This document shows, in pieces, positions 14,944 to 23,847 of a stretch of DNA of 64,000 nucleotides (position 1 is the first letter of the stretch; each line of letters opens with the position of its first letter). The DNA comes from Pelomonas saccharophila_A (GTDB lineage: Bacteria; Pseudomonadota; Gammaproteobacteria; Burkholderiales; Burkholderiaceae_C). The stretch is taken from assembly GCF_031458095.1 (NCBI RefSeq), contig NZ_JAVDXU010000001.1, forward strand, positions 1,054,001 through 1,118,000, in the 5' to 3' direction. The position numbers were made by a program, and so were the translations under genes. A model generated the notes under the pieces. The model was given only the letters and a program-made list of their open reading frames with translations, did no database searches and was not told where the DNA came from.

Positions 14944-17340
14944 TTACTTGGCCGCGAGACGCTGCCAGGTCTCGATGACCGTGTCGGGGTTCAGGGAGAT
15001 GGACACGATGCCCTCCTCGGCCAGCCAGTCGGCGAAGTCCGGGTGGTCGCTGGGGCCCTGGCCGCAGATGCCGATGTATTTGCCGGTGGCGCGGCAGGCG
15101 CGGATGGCGCGCGAGATCATGGCCTTGACGGCCGGGTCGCGCTCATCGAAGTCGCCCGCCAGTTGCTCCAGGCCGGAGTCGCGGTCCAGGCCCAGCGTCA
15201 GCTGCGTCAGGTCGTTGGACCCGATGGACATGCCATCGAAATGCTCCAGGAACTGCTCGGCCAGGATGGCGTTGCTCGGCACCTCGCACATCATGATGAC
15301 GCGCAGGCCGTCAACGCCGCGCTTGAGGCCGCGGTCGGCCAGCATCGCGACGACCTTCTCGGCCTGCTTCACGGTGCGCACGAAGGGCACCATGATCTCG
15401 ATGTTGGTCAGGCCCATCTCCTTGCGCACCCGCTTGAGGGCCTCGCACTCCATCGCGAAGGCGTCCTGGAAGTCGCCGCTGATGTAGCGCGATGCGCCGC
15501 GGAAGCCCAGCATGGGGTTCTCTTCGTCCGGCTCGTAGCGGCTGCCGCCGATGAGCTTGCGGTACTCGTTGGACTTGAAGTCCGACAGGCGCACGATGAC
15601 GGGGCGCGGGAAGAAGGCGGCGGCAATCGTCGCGATGCCTTCGGCCAGCTTGTCCACATAGAAGGCGCGCGGTGAGGCGTGGCCGCGGGCCACCGACTCG
15701 ACGGCCTTCTTCAGGTCGGCGTCGATGTTGGGATAGTCCAGGATGGCCTTGGGGTGGACGCCGATGTTGTTGTTGATGATGAACTCGAGGCGAGCCAGGC
15801 CCACGCCGCCCGAGGGCATCTGCGCGAAATTGAAGGCCAGCTGCGGGTTGCCGACGTTCATCATGATCTTGATGGGGCAGTAGGGCAGCTGGCCGCGGTG
15901 CACCTCGCTGATCTCGGTCTCCAGCAGGCCGTCGTAGATGTAGCCGGTGTCGCCTTCCGAGCAGGCGACGGTGACGAGCTGGCCGTCCTTGAGCTTTTCG
16001 GTCGCATCGCCGCAGCCGACGACGGCCGGGATGCCCAGCTCGCGCGCAATGATGGCCGCGTGGCAGGTGCGGCCGCCGCGGTTGGTCACGATGGCGCTGG
16101 CGCGCTTCATGACCGGCTCCCAGTTCGGGTCGGTCATGTCGGTGACGAGGACGTCGCCCGGCTGCACGCGCTCCATCTCGGCGACGCTGTCGACCAGGCG
16201 GACCGGGCCGGTGCCGATCTTCTGGCCGATGGCGCGGCCCTCGGCCAGCACGGCGCTGTGGGCCTTGAGCTTGTAGTGGTGCTCGACCTGGCCGGCGGCC
16301 TGGCTCTTCACCGTCTCGGGACGGGCCTGCAGGATGTAGAGCTTGCCGTCGACGCCGTCGCGGCCCCATTCGATGTCCATCGCGCGGCCATAGTGCTGCT
16401 CGATGATCATGGCGTACTGGGCCAGCTCGGTGACCTCGGCGTCGTTCAGCGAGTAGCGGTTGCGGTGCTCGGGCACCGTGTCCACCGTCTTCACGAGCTT
16501 GCCGGAAGCGGCCTTTTCCTCGGGCGACGCGAACTCCATGCGCAGCAGCTTGGAGCCCAGGTTGCGGCGGATGATGGCCAGCTTGCCCGCCTTCAGCGCA
16601 GGCTTGTGGACATAGAACTCGTCGGGATTCACGGCCCCCTGCACCACCGTCTCGCCCAGGCCATAGCTGGAGGTGATGAAGACGACTTCCTGGAAGCCGC
16701 TCTCGGTGTCGATGGTGAACATGACGCCGGCCGAGCCGAGGTCGCTGCGCACCATGCGCTGCACGCCGGCCGACAGGGCCACGTCGCCATGGGCAAAGCC
16801 CTTGTGCACGCGATAGCTGATGGCGCGGTCGTTGTACAGCGAGGCGAAGACCTCGCGCATCTTGTGCAGCACCTCGTCGATGCCGTGCACGTTCAGGAAG
16901 GTCTCCTGCTGGCCGGCGAAGGACGCGTCCGGCAGGTCCTCCGCCGTGGCGGAGGAGCGCACGGCAAAGGTCGCGTCGGGGTTGTCGGCCGTCAGCTGCG
17001 CGTAGGCGGCGCGCACGCCCGCCTCCAGGTCGGCCGGGAAGGGCTGGTTCTCGATCCAGCCACGAATCTCGGCGCCGGCCTCGGCCAGCGCGCGGACGTC
17101 GTCGGTGTTGAGCGTGGACAGGCGCGCCGCAATGCGCGCGTCCAGGCCCTCATGCTTGAGGAACTGCCGGAAGGCATGCGCCGTGGTGGCGAACCCTCCG
17201 GGGACGCGCACGCCGCTGGCGGCGAGCTGCGAGATCATTTCGCCGAGGCTGGCGTTCTTGCCGCCAACTGCCTCGACATCGCTCATCCTCAGGTTCTCAA
17301 ACGGTACGACCAGGGCGGTCGCCTCGAACAGGGTGGACAT
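14944..17340 (-). CDS. ppsA: Phosphoenolpyruvate synthase
   Basis: A 798-residue PEP synthase (pyruvate + ATP + water to PEP + AMP + phosphate), needed for growth on pyruvate, acetate or lactate. The N-terminal ATP-grasp domain starts with VGGKNASLGEM. The phosphohistidine domain has GGRTCHAAIIARELGIPAVV with the catalytic His. The PEP/pyruvate domain carries GVGLARLEFI and the catalytic Cys in GICGQGPSDHPDFA. ATG 17340 follows a ribosome site (GGAGTT). Its regulator ppsR is encoded 1.6 kb away on the other strand. The symporter downstream may bring in the carbon source. Confidence 0.97.
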   Translation of the reverse strand: MSTLFEATALVVPFENLRMSDVEAVGGKNASLGEMISQLAASGVRVPGGFATTAHAFRQFLKHEGLDARIAARLSTLNTDDVRALAEAGAEIRGWIENQPFPADLEAGVRAAYAQLTADNPDATFAVRSSATAEDLPDASFAGQQETFLNVHGIDEVLHKMREVFASLYNDRAISYRVHKGFAHGDVALSAGVQRMVRSDLGSAGVMFTIDTESGFQEVVFITSSYGLGETVVQGAVNPDEFYVHKPALKAGKLAIIRRNLGSKLLRMEFASPEEKAASGKLVKTVDTVPEHRNRYSLNDAEVTELAQYAMIIEQHYGRAMDIEWGRDGVDGKLYILQARPETVKSQAAGQVEHHYKLKAHSAVLAEGRAIGQKIGTGPVRLVDSVAEMERVQPGDVLVTDMTDPNWEPVMKRASAIVTNRGGRTCHAAIIARELGIPAVVGCGDATEKLKDGQLVTVACSEGDTGYIYDGLLETEISEVHRGQLPYCPIKIMMNVGNPQLAFNFAQMPSGGVGLARLEFIINNNIGVHPKAILDYPNIDADLKKAVESVARGHASPRAFYVDKLAEGIATIAAAFFPRPVIVRLSDFKSNEYRKLIGGSRYEPDEENPMLGFRGASRYISGDFQDAFAMECEALKRVRKEMGLTNIEIMVPFVRTVKQAEKVVAMLADRGLKRGVDGLRVIMMCEVPSNAILAEQFLEHFDGMSIGSNDLTQLTLGLDRDSGLEQLAGDFDERDPAVKAMISRAIRACRATGKYIGICGQGPSDHPDFADWLAEEGIVSISLNPDTVIETWQRLAAK

Positions 17341-17631
17341 GGGAAAACTCCGGGAGGTTGAAAAACCGGTGTCGTCGCGTCGTCCGCGCCCAATGCCGAG
17401 CCAGGCTCAAGGCAAGCGCAGCTCCGTCCATTTCTGGATTCTTCTAGGAGGAGGGAGGCGCGCATGGGCTGATCGCGAGGAATTGCGGCGGATTCTAGGC
17501 TGCGGGTTTCATCCGGGTACGAAGAAAGGCCGTGCAATAAGTCCGCCCGCGCCGCCGTGCCCCCTCTTTGAGGGTGTCGTGAAAACGTTGTCAAGCGACT
17601 GATTCATATCAAGCGCCCCAGGGGCGAGCCT
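17341..17631. other. Divergent promoter region between ppsA and the HD-GYP gene
   Basis: The 291-bp region holds no gene. On the minus strand TAGAAT (17492-17497) is a plausible -10 for ppsA without a clear -35, giving a leader of about 145 nt. An FNR-type palindrome at 17599-17612 lies close to the HD-GYP start. Confidence 0.5.
17599..17612 (+). promoter_or_regulatory. Putative FNR/Anr box
   Basis: CTGAT-TCAT-ATCAA differs from the FNR consensus TTGAT-N4-ATCAA at one base. It is centred about 27 bp before the GTG start of the HD-GYP gene, close enough for repression or for a promoter with a very short leader. Confidence 0.4.
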
Positions 17632-18948
17632 GTGCACAATGTCCGCGTGACCGCCGACGAAACCGCCCCGGAAGAAGTCAACCCGCACTACCTGGATCAT
17701 GTGATCCGTGTGTCGGAGTCGCGCGCAGTCGAGGCTGCCGAGGACATCGTCAGCCAGAACGGCATCAAGCTGCTCGCCAAGGGCGCCCGGATCAACGACA
17801 AGGTGCGCGAGCGCCTGCTGATGCACAAGCTGCAAAAGCCCCTGGAGGATTGCATCCAGGTCACCCAGGGCGTCATGCCCGAGAGCTTCGGCCCCCTGGG
17901 CGAGGCTCTCTTCGAGCAGCACCCACTGCTCAAGGCCCTTTGCGCTCATGACCTCTACCCCAGCGCCCCGAAGACGCTGGCCACCCTCAAGCTCAGCATT
18001 CCGGTGCAGTCGCTGCTGACCGTCTATGCCGAACATCAGGGAGAACGGCTCAAGCACACGGCCGGCGTGGCCATGCTGGCCCTTGCGCTCGCCCGGCGAA
18101 TGCTGCCCGGCGAGACCGAGCGCCATCGCATGCTGGCCCTGGCCGGTTTGCTGCACGACGTGGGCGAGCTCTATATCGACCCGCAGTTCATGCGCCCCGG
18201 GACGCCGCTAGGCCCACCAGAATGGCGCCACGTGGCCTCCCACCCCATCGTTGCCGAGCGCGTGCTGCGCAATATGCCGGGCGCCGGCAAGGAGATCGCC
18301 AGCGCAGTTCTGCACCACCACGAGAGGCTGGACGGCTTTGGCTATCCGCGCGGCGTCCAAGGCACGGCCCTGCCCCTGAACGGCCAGATCCTGGCCGCCG
18401 CCGAATGGCTGATGGCCCTCATCGAGACCAGCATGACGCCGATCACGCGCGCCAGCGTCGCCACCCGCCTCATTCCCGGCGAATTCAGCCGCGAGCTGAC
18501 CGAGGCCATTGCCGCAGCCGCGCTGGCGGACACCTCGCCGGCAGCCGTCGTGGCCGACCCCATGCCGTTGGAGTCCGCGATCCCGCGGGTCATCGGCATC
18601 GCGTCCACCCTCGAGCGCTTTCGCGAAGCCCGGCCCTGGATCGACAAGCACATTGCCGCCGCGCGGCCGGGCCTGCGCGCCGTGCTGGAGGCCGGCCTGC
18701 AGCGCCTGCTGCGCATCCAGACCGCCTTCTCCAGCACCGGCTTGGATACGCACGACCCCGACGCCCTCGTCGCAGGCCTGGCCGAGCAGCGGGATCCCGA
18801 GCTGCAGGTCGAGCTCATGACGGTGGTGGGCGAACTCGAATGGCGGCTGCGCGAACTCGAGCGCGAGTCCCTGCTGCGCGCCGGCCTGCTGCCCGCCGAG
18901 GAAAGCGCCGTCATGCGCGAGCTGATCGGCAAGCTCAAGGGCGAGTAG
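17632..18948 (+). CDS. HD-GYP-type protein with altered catalytic residues
   Basis: A 438-residue protein. Residues about 140-275 form an HD-GYP domain, the class that hydrolyses cyclic-di-GMP: LLHDVGELYID holds the HD pair, ASHPIVAERVL a further His, and HHERLDGFGYPRG the GYP signature. Two usually conserved positions differ: the Lys after HD-x-G is Glu, and the closing ADxxDA metal-ligand motif reads AAEWLMAL. Activity may therefore be changed or lost. The N-terminal 130 residues and the C-terminal helical region are unassigned. GTG 17632 is preferred because AGGGGCGAG precedes it; GTG 17647 is the alternative. It lies between divergent ppsA and ppsR. Confidence 0.78.
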   Translation: MHNVRVTADETAPEEVNPHYLDHVIRVSESRAVEAAEDIVSQNGIKLLAKGARINDKVRERLLMHKLQKPLEDCIQVTQGVMPESFGPLGEALFEQHPLLKALCAHDLYPSAPKTLATLKLSIPVQSLLTVYAEHQGERLKHTAGVAMLALALARRMLPGETERHRMLALAGLLHDVGELYIDPQFMRPGTPLGPPEWRHVASHPIVAERVLRNMPGAGKEIASAVLHHHERLDGFGYPRGVQGTALPLNGQILAAAEWLMALIETSMTPITRASVATRLIPGEFSRELTEAIAAAALADTSPAAVVADPMPLESAIPRVIGIASTLERFREARPWIDKHIAAARPGLRAVLEAGLQRLLRIQTAFSSTGLDTHDPDALVAGLAEQRDPELQVELMTVVGELEWRLRELERESLLRAGLLPAEESAVMRELIGKLKGE

Positions 18949-18992
18949 GCCTCGCTATCATGGCTTCGCCCTGAACTTCGCGAGCAGTAGCC

Positions 18993-19814
18993 ATGACCGC
19001 CAGAACCGTTTACTTCGTCTCTGACGGCACGGGCATCACCGCCGAGACCTTCGGCAACTCCATCCTTGCCCAGTTCTCCATCAAGGCCCGGCATGTGCGC
19101 CGACCCTTCATCGATTCGGCCGAGAAGGCCCACGCCGTCGTCGCCGAGATCAACGAAGTCGCCATGCGCGAAGGCCAGCGCCCCATCGTCTTCGCCACGC
19201 TGGTGGACCGCGACGTGCTCAAGGTCGTGCGCGAGCATTGCCAGGGCAAGGTCATGGACATGTTCGGCACCTTCATCGAACCGCTGGAAGACGAGTTCGG
19301 CATCAAGAGCAACCACCGCGTGGGGCGCTTCTCGGACGTGGCCGAGAGCAAGGAGTACCACGACCGCATCGAGGCCATCAATTTCTCGCTGGCCCATGAC
19401 GACGGCCAGTCAGCACGCAACCTCGACGTGGCCGACGTCATCCTCGTCGGCGTGTCGCGCTCGGGCAAGACGCCGACGTCGCTGTATCTCGCCATGCAGC
19501 ACGGCATCAAGGCCGCCAACTACCCGCTGATCCCCGAAGACTTCGAGCGCCGCAAGCTGCCGGCGCCGCTGCTGCCGCACAAGCGCAAGTGCTTTGGCCT
19601 GACCATCGACCCCGAGCGCCTCTCGTCCATCCGCAATGAGCGCCGCCCCGGCAGCAAATACGCCGACTTGCTGAACTGCCGCTACGAGGTCAACGAGGCC
19701 GAGGCGATGATGAAGCGCGACGGCATCTCCTGGCTGTCGTCCACGCACAAGTCCATCGAAGAGATCGCGACGACCATCCTGCGCGACATCCGGCCGGATC
19801 GACTGATGTACTGA
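18993..19814 (+). CDS. ppsR: PEP synthase regulatory kinase/pyrophosphorylase
   Basis: A 273-residue DUF299/PSRP protein. It inactivates PEP synthase by ADP-dependent phosphorylation of a Thr next to the catalytic His and reactivates it with phosphate. Signatures are VYFVSDGTGITAETFGNS, the P-loop-like VGVSRSGKTPTSLYLA, and NYPLIPEDFE. Its substrate PpsA is encoded divergently nearby. It starts 44 bp after the HD-GYP gene and its TGA overlaps the next ATG by one base, so these three genes probably share a transcript. Confidence 0.96.
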   Translation: MTARTVYFVSDGTGITAETFGNSILAQFSIKARHVRRPFIDSAEKAHAVVAEINEVAMREGQRPIVFATLVDRDVLKVVREHCQGKVMDMFGTFIEPLEDEFGIKSNHRVGRFSDVAESKEYHDRIEAINFSLAHDDGQSARNLDVADVILVGVSRSGKTPTSLYLAMQHGIKAANYPLIPEDFERRKLPAPLLPHKRKCFGLTIDPERLSSIRNERRPGSKYADLLNCRYEVNEAEAMMKRDGISWLSSTHKSIEEIATTILRDIRPDRLMY

Positions 19815-20698
19815 TGCCGGTCCACGCCCTCCTCCTCGTCCTCACCGCCGCCCTCCTCCACGCCGTCTGGAACCTCGCCGCCAAGCGCTGGGGCGGCGGC
19901 ACGCATTTCGTCTTCAGCTGCGCCCTGGGCGTCTGCGTGCTGTGGCTGCCCGCGGTGCTGTGGGTCGGGCTGGACGAGTTGCCGCGCTGGTCCTGGCTGG
20001 CCTGGGGCTTTGTTGCCGCCAGCGCCGTCGTGCACCTGGGCTATTTCAACTGCCTGATCGCTGGCTACCGCGCCAGTGACCTGACGGTGGTCTACCCGGT
20101 GGCACGCGGCAGCGGGCCGCTGCTGTCGGCCGTGGCCGCGGTGCTGCTGCTGGGCGAGCAGCTGGGCGCCAGCGGCACGCTGGGCCTGGCCGGTGTCGTC
20201 GGTGGCATCCTGCTCATCACCATGGGCCCGCGCCTGATCGGCCGCGGCGTAGCCCATGAACCCGAGGCCGCCAGACGCCGCCGCCATGGCCTCTACTGGG
20301 GCGCGGCGACCGGCACGCTGATCGCCGGCTACACCGTGCTGGACGGCTATGCCGTCAAGGTGCTGGCCATCTCGCCACTGATGCTGGACTACTTCGGCAA
20401 TGTGCTGCGCGTGCCGTTGCAGCTGCCGACGCTGCTGCGCCAGCCGCAGAGCTTCTGGCCAGAGCTGCGCCGCTCATGGAAGGGCGTGCTCGCCGTCGCG
20501 GGCCTGGGACCGCTGGCCTACATCCTGGTGCTGCTGGCCATGCGCGAGGCGCCGCTGTCGCGCGTGGCGCCGGCCCGCGAAGTGTCCATGCTGTTTGCGG
20601 CGCTGCTGGGCGGGCAGTTGCTGGGCGAAGGCGAGCGGGGCTGGCGAATTGCCGGCGCCGCGCTGATTGGCGCCGGGGTCATTGCGCTGGCGGTTTGA
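19814..20698 (+). CDS. DMT-superfamily (EamA) transporter
   Basis: A 294-residue protein with about ten hydrophobic helices in two EamA repeats. It opens with LLLVLTAALLHAVWNLAAKR, and each repeat ends in a segment like AAVLLLGEQLGASGTLGLAGVV and GGQLLGEGERGWRIAGAALI. Such carriers export amino acids or metabolites; the substrate is not visible. Its ATG overlaps the ppsR stop (TGATG). The downstream gene converges with a 2-bp gap. Confidence 0.85.
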   Translation: MPVHALLLVLTAALLHAVWNLAAKRWGGGTHFVFSCALGVCVLWLPAVLWVGLDELPRWSWLAWGFVAASAVVHLGYFNCLIAGYRASDLTVVYPVARGSGPLLSAVAAVLLLGEQLGASGTLGLAGVVGGILLITMGPRLIGRGVAHEPEAARRRRHGLYWGAATGTLIAGYTVLDGYAVKVLAISPLMLDYFGNVLRVPLQLPTLLRQPQSFWPELRRSWKGVLAVAGLGPLAYILVLLAMREAPLSRVAPAREVSMLFAALLGGQLLGEGERGWRIAGAALIGAGVIALAV

Positions 20699-20700
20699 GG

Positions 20701-21030
20701 TCAGGGCGCCAGCATCGACGCATTGATCGCGCCGCACTCCGCATCGTCGTCATCGAAGATCACGATGAACCAGAAGGACTGCTCGGGCGAGCCATGTTCT
20801 TCCTTGAGTTCGGAGGCCGGTCGGGAGAGCTTGAGCTTCAGGTCGAGCGACAGCTCCTCGGCCGCGACGAGGTCCCCGCGTGCCACGGCCTCGAGCTGGG
20901 CCGGGCTGTCGCGGAAGTCCAGCAGCACGACGAGATCATTGGTCTGGAAGTGGCGCTGAGCGGCCTGCGCGAAATCGGTGACGCGCGCGTCGAGGAGGTC
21001 CTGGATGCGGTCAGGGACGGGTTGGCTCAT
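20701..21030 (-). CDS. Hypothetical acidic protein, 109 residues
   Basis: I do not recognise a family. The protein has no signal peptide or membrane helix. It has an N-terminal helical part (DRIQDLLDARVTDFAQAAQRH), a central strand (DLVVLLDF) and an acidic C-terminal block (FWFIVIFDDDDAEC). It lies 14 bp upstream of the glgA stop on the same strand, so it is downstream of glgA and may be transcribed with glgC-glgA. Coding looks real from codon use and from the tight fit between neighbours. Confidence 0.6.
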   Translation of the reverse strand: MSQPVPDRIQDLLDARVTDFAQAAQRHFQTNDLVVLLDFRDSPAQLEAVARGDLVAAEELSLDLKLKLSRPASELKEEHGSPEQSFWFIVIFDDDDAECGAINASMLAP

Positions 21031-21044
21031 GACGGGATGATGGC

Positions 21045-22514
21045 TCAGAACCCACCCACCGGGATCACTTCGCGATACACGCCCAGGTAGCGCACGGCGG
21101 CGTCGTCCCAGCCAAAATGCTGGCGCATCGCCGCCTCACGCACGCGAGCCCAATACTCCTGGCGACTCCATAGCGCAAACGCGCGGCGCAGCGCGCGGCG
21201 GTAGGCGTCGACGTTGAAGGCGTTGAATACAAAGCCCGTTGCCGTACCGGCAGCGAGATCCTCCAGCGTCGTGTCGACGATGGTGTCGGCCAGGCCGCCG
21301 ACGCGATGCACCAGCGGCAAAGCGCCATAGCTGAGGCCGTAGAGCTGGGTCAGGCCGCAGGGCTCAAAGCGGCTGGGCACCAGCATCACGTCGCTGCCGG
21401 CATAGATGCGGTGGGCCAAGCCTTCGTCCATGCCGGTGCGGCGGGCCACCTGGCCCGGGTGCCTCGCGGCGGCAGCGGCAAACTCGGCTTCCAGGCGCGC
21501 GTCGCCGCTGCCAAGGATGACAAGCTGGCCGCCAGCATCGATGAGGTCGTTCAGCGCCTCCAACACCAGGGGCAGGCCCTTCTGCTCGGTCAGGCGGCTG
21601 ACGATGCCGAACAGCGGCGCGTCGGCTTTCACCTCCAGTCCGCATTCGCGCTGCAGCGCGGTCTTGCAGGCTGCCTTGCCCTCAGGGCTGTCGGCGCTGT
21701 AGGCCTGGGCAATGCTGCGATCGTGGGCGGGCGACCAGACGACGTAGTCGACGCCATTCAGGATGCCCTGCAGCACATCGGCGCGATGGCGCAGCAGGCC
21801 GTCGAGGCCGCAGCCCTGTTCCGGTGTCTGGATCTCGCGGGCATAGGTCGGGCTGACCGTCGTGATCGCGTCGGCGAAATGCAGGCCGGCCTTCATGAAG
21901 CTCACCTGCCCATAGAACTCCACGCCCTCGACGGCGTAGTGGGCCGGCGGCAGGCCGAGGTCGCAGAACTGCTCGGCCGGGAACAGCCCCTGGTAGGCGA
22001 GGTTGTGAACGGTGAAGACCGTGCGCGCCTCGGTGCGGCGGCGGGAGTGGCTGGCGGCGATGTGGGCGCAGGCCAGGCCGGCATGCCAGTCGTGGGCATG
22101 CACGATCTGTGGGCGCCACGAGGCGTCCACACCTTCGGCCAGGCGCGCCGCGGCCAGGCCCAGCAGCGCAAAGCGCCGGTGGTTGTCGGCATAGGCCACG
22201 CCGACGGCATCGCCATAGGGGTTGCCGGGGCGGTCGAAGAGGCCGGGCGCGTCCAGCACGTAGACGGGCACGTCGAAACCCGGCAGGCGGCCCCGCAGCA
22301 GCGCCGCCCTGCCCTCGCTCCATGGCAGGGCAACGGGCGCGACGGCGCATTCATTCGTCAGCGATTCGCGGATGGCCGGAAAGCCCGGCACCAGCAGGCG
22401 CGGCTCGGCGCCCGCCGCTGCCAATGCGGCGGGCAAGGCTCCCGCCACGTCGGCCAGGCCGCCCGTCTTCAGCAGCGGGAACAGCTCCGCGCTGACCTGG
22501 AGAACTCTCGTCAC
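21045..22514 (-). CDS. glgA: Glycogen synthase (ADP-glucose)
   Basis: A 489-residue GT5 glucosyltransferase that extends alpha-1,4-glucan from ADP-glucose. The ADP-glucose site KTGGLADVAGALP lies at residues 17-29; HAHDWHAGLA and the C-terminal PSRFEPCGLTQLYGL with GGLADT are also family motifs. It overlaps the end of glgC by 4 nt (ATGA), so the two are translationally coupled. Length is usual. No glgB, glgX or glgP is in the window. Confidence 0.96.
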   Translation of the reverse strand: MTRVLQVSAELFPLLKTGGLADVAGALPAALAAAGAEPRLLVPGFPAIRESLTNECAVAPVALPWSEGRAALLRGRLPGFDVPVYVLDAPGLFDRPGNPYGDAVGVAYADNHRRFALLGLAAARLAEGVDASWRPQIVHAHDWHAGLACAHIAASHSRRRTEARTVFTVHNLAYQGLFPAEQFCDLGLPPAHYAVEGVEFYGQVSFMKAGLHFADAITTVSPTYAREIQTPEQGCGLDGLLRHRADVLQGILNGVDYVVWSPAHDRSIAQAYSADSPEGKAACKTALQRECGLEVKADAPLFGIVSRLTEQKGLPLVLEALNDLIDAGGQLVILGSGDARLEAEFAAAAARHPGQVARRTGMDEGLAHRIYAGSDVMLVPSRFEPCGLTQLYGLSYGALPLVHRVGGLADTIVDTTLEDLAAGTATGFVFNAFNVDAYRRALRRAFALWSRQEYWARVREAAMRQHFGWDDAAVRYLGVYREVIPVGGF

Positions 22515-23770
22515 AGCCTGGACAGCATCTGCTTGGTGATCAACACGACACCATTCTCCGTGCGCTCGAAGCGCTCGGCATCCAGGGCCGCGTCCTCGCC
22601 GACGACGAGGCCGTCGGGGATCTCGCAGCCGCGGTCAACAATGACCTTGGTCAGTCGGCAATGCCGCCCGATCTCGACGCCCGGCAGCAGCACGCACTGA
22701 TGGATGTTGCAGAAGGAGCGGATGCGCACGTTGTTGAACAGCACCGACTGCACGACATGCGAGCCCGACACGATGCAGCCCGCGCTGACGATGGTGTTGA
22801 CCGTCATTCCGTGCATGCCGTTGTGGTCGGGAATGAACTTGGCCGGCGGCAGCTGGCGCTGATAGGTCCAGATCGGCCAGTCGGTATCGTAGATGTCGAG
22901 CTCGGGGCTGATCGAGGCCAGGTCCAGATTGGCGGCCCAGAAGGCGTCCAGCGTGCCGACATCGCGCCAGTAGGGCGTGGCGCCATTGGGGTTCATGATG
23001 CAGCTCATGCCGAAGGGATGAGCCACGGCGCGGTTTTCGGCCACGACCTTGGGGATCACGTCCTTGCCGAAATCGTGGCTCGAGCTGGCATCAGCCAGGT
23101 CCTCGGCCAGCAGGCGGTAGAGATAGTCGGCATTGAAGACATAGATGCCCATGCTGGCCAGGCAGACGCCCTCACGGCCGGGAATGCAGGGCGGGTCGGC
23201 GGGCTTTTCCTTGAAGGCGGTGATCTGGCGCGTGTCGTCCACGGCCATCACGCCAAAGGCGCTGGCCTCGCCCTTGGGCACCTCGATGCAGCCCACCGTG
23301 CAACCCGCGCCGGTCGCCACATGGTCGACCAGCATGCTGGAGTAGTCCATCTTGTAGATGTGGTCGCCCGCCAGCACGACGATGTAGTCGGCGCCGGTGC
23401 TCTGGATGATGTCCAGGTTCTGGAACACCGCGTCGGCCGTACCGCGGTACCAGCTCTCTTCGTCGACGCGCTGCTGGGCCGGCATCAGGTCGACCGTCTC
23501 ATTCAGCTCGGCGCGCAGGAAGCTCCAGCCGCGCTGGATGTGGCGCAGCAGCGAATGGCTCTTGTACTGCGTGACGACGCCGATGCGTCGGATGCCGCTG
23601 TTGACGCAGTTGGAGAGCGCGAAGTCGATGATGCGGAATTTGCCGCCGAAGTAGACGGCCGGCTTGGCGCGTGAGTCGGTCAGCTGTTTGAGGCGGGAGC
23701 CGCGGCCGCCGGCCAGGACGAGGGCAATGGCGCGACGGGACAGCTGGTGCGGCGAGGGGACGGTGGCCAT
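22511..23770 (-). CDS. glgC: Glucose-1-phosphate adenylyltransferase
   Basis: A 419-residue ADP-glucose pyrophosphorylase, the committed and allosterically controlled step of glycogen synthesis. The nucleotidyltransferase motif is LAGGRGSRLKQLT, with KPAVYFGGKFRIIDF and the catalytic loop WYRGTADAVFQN. GDHIYKMDY and a C-terminal beta-helix domain follow. ATG 23770 starts MATVPSPHQ; the frame stays open far upstream but reads antisense through the PepSY gene. First gene of glgC-glgA. Confidence 0.96.
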   Translation of the reverse strand: MATVPSPHQLSRRAIALVLAGGRGSRLKQLTDSRAKPAVYFGGKFRIIDFALSNCVNSGIRRIGVVTQYKSHSLLRHIQRGWSFLRAELNETVDLMPAQQRVDEESWYRGTADAVFQNLDIIQSTGADYIVVLAGDHIYKMDYSSMLVDHVATGAGCTVGCIEVPKGEASAFGVMAVDDTRQITAFKEKPADPPCIPGREGVCLASMGIYVFNADYLYRLLAEDLADASSSHDFGKDVIPKVVAENRAVAHPFGMSCIMNPNGATPYWRDVGTLDAFWAANLDLASISPELDIYDTDWPIWTYQRQLPPAKFIPDHNGMHGMTVNTIVSAGCIVSGSHVVQSVLFNNVRIRSFCNIHQCVLLPGVEIGRHCRLTKVIVDRGCEIPDGLVVGEDAALDAERFERTENGVVLITKQMLSRL

Positions 23771-23847
23771 GACGGGACGGCGAGTGGCGGACCGCCCCAG
23801 TCTGCGGGGGCGGCCGGCCAGCCGCCAGGGGGAGTTCCCCGCAAATC

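Noticed and set aside
17587..17592. TTGACA on the minus strand as a -35 for ppsA
   Set aside because: No acceptable -10 at 16-18 bp, and the distance to ppsA is 250 bp; the TAGAAT at 17492 is more plausible.
23792..23813. Hairpin CCGCCCC/GGGGCGG between glgC and the PepSY gene as a terminator
   Set aside because: No U-tract on either strand; GC-rich hairpins of this size are frequent here.
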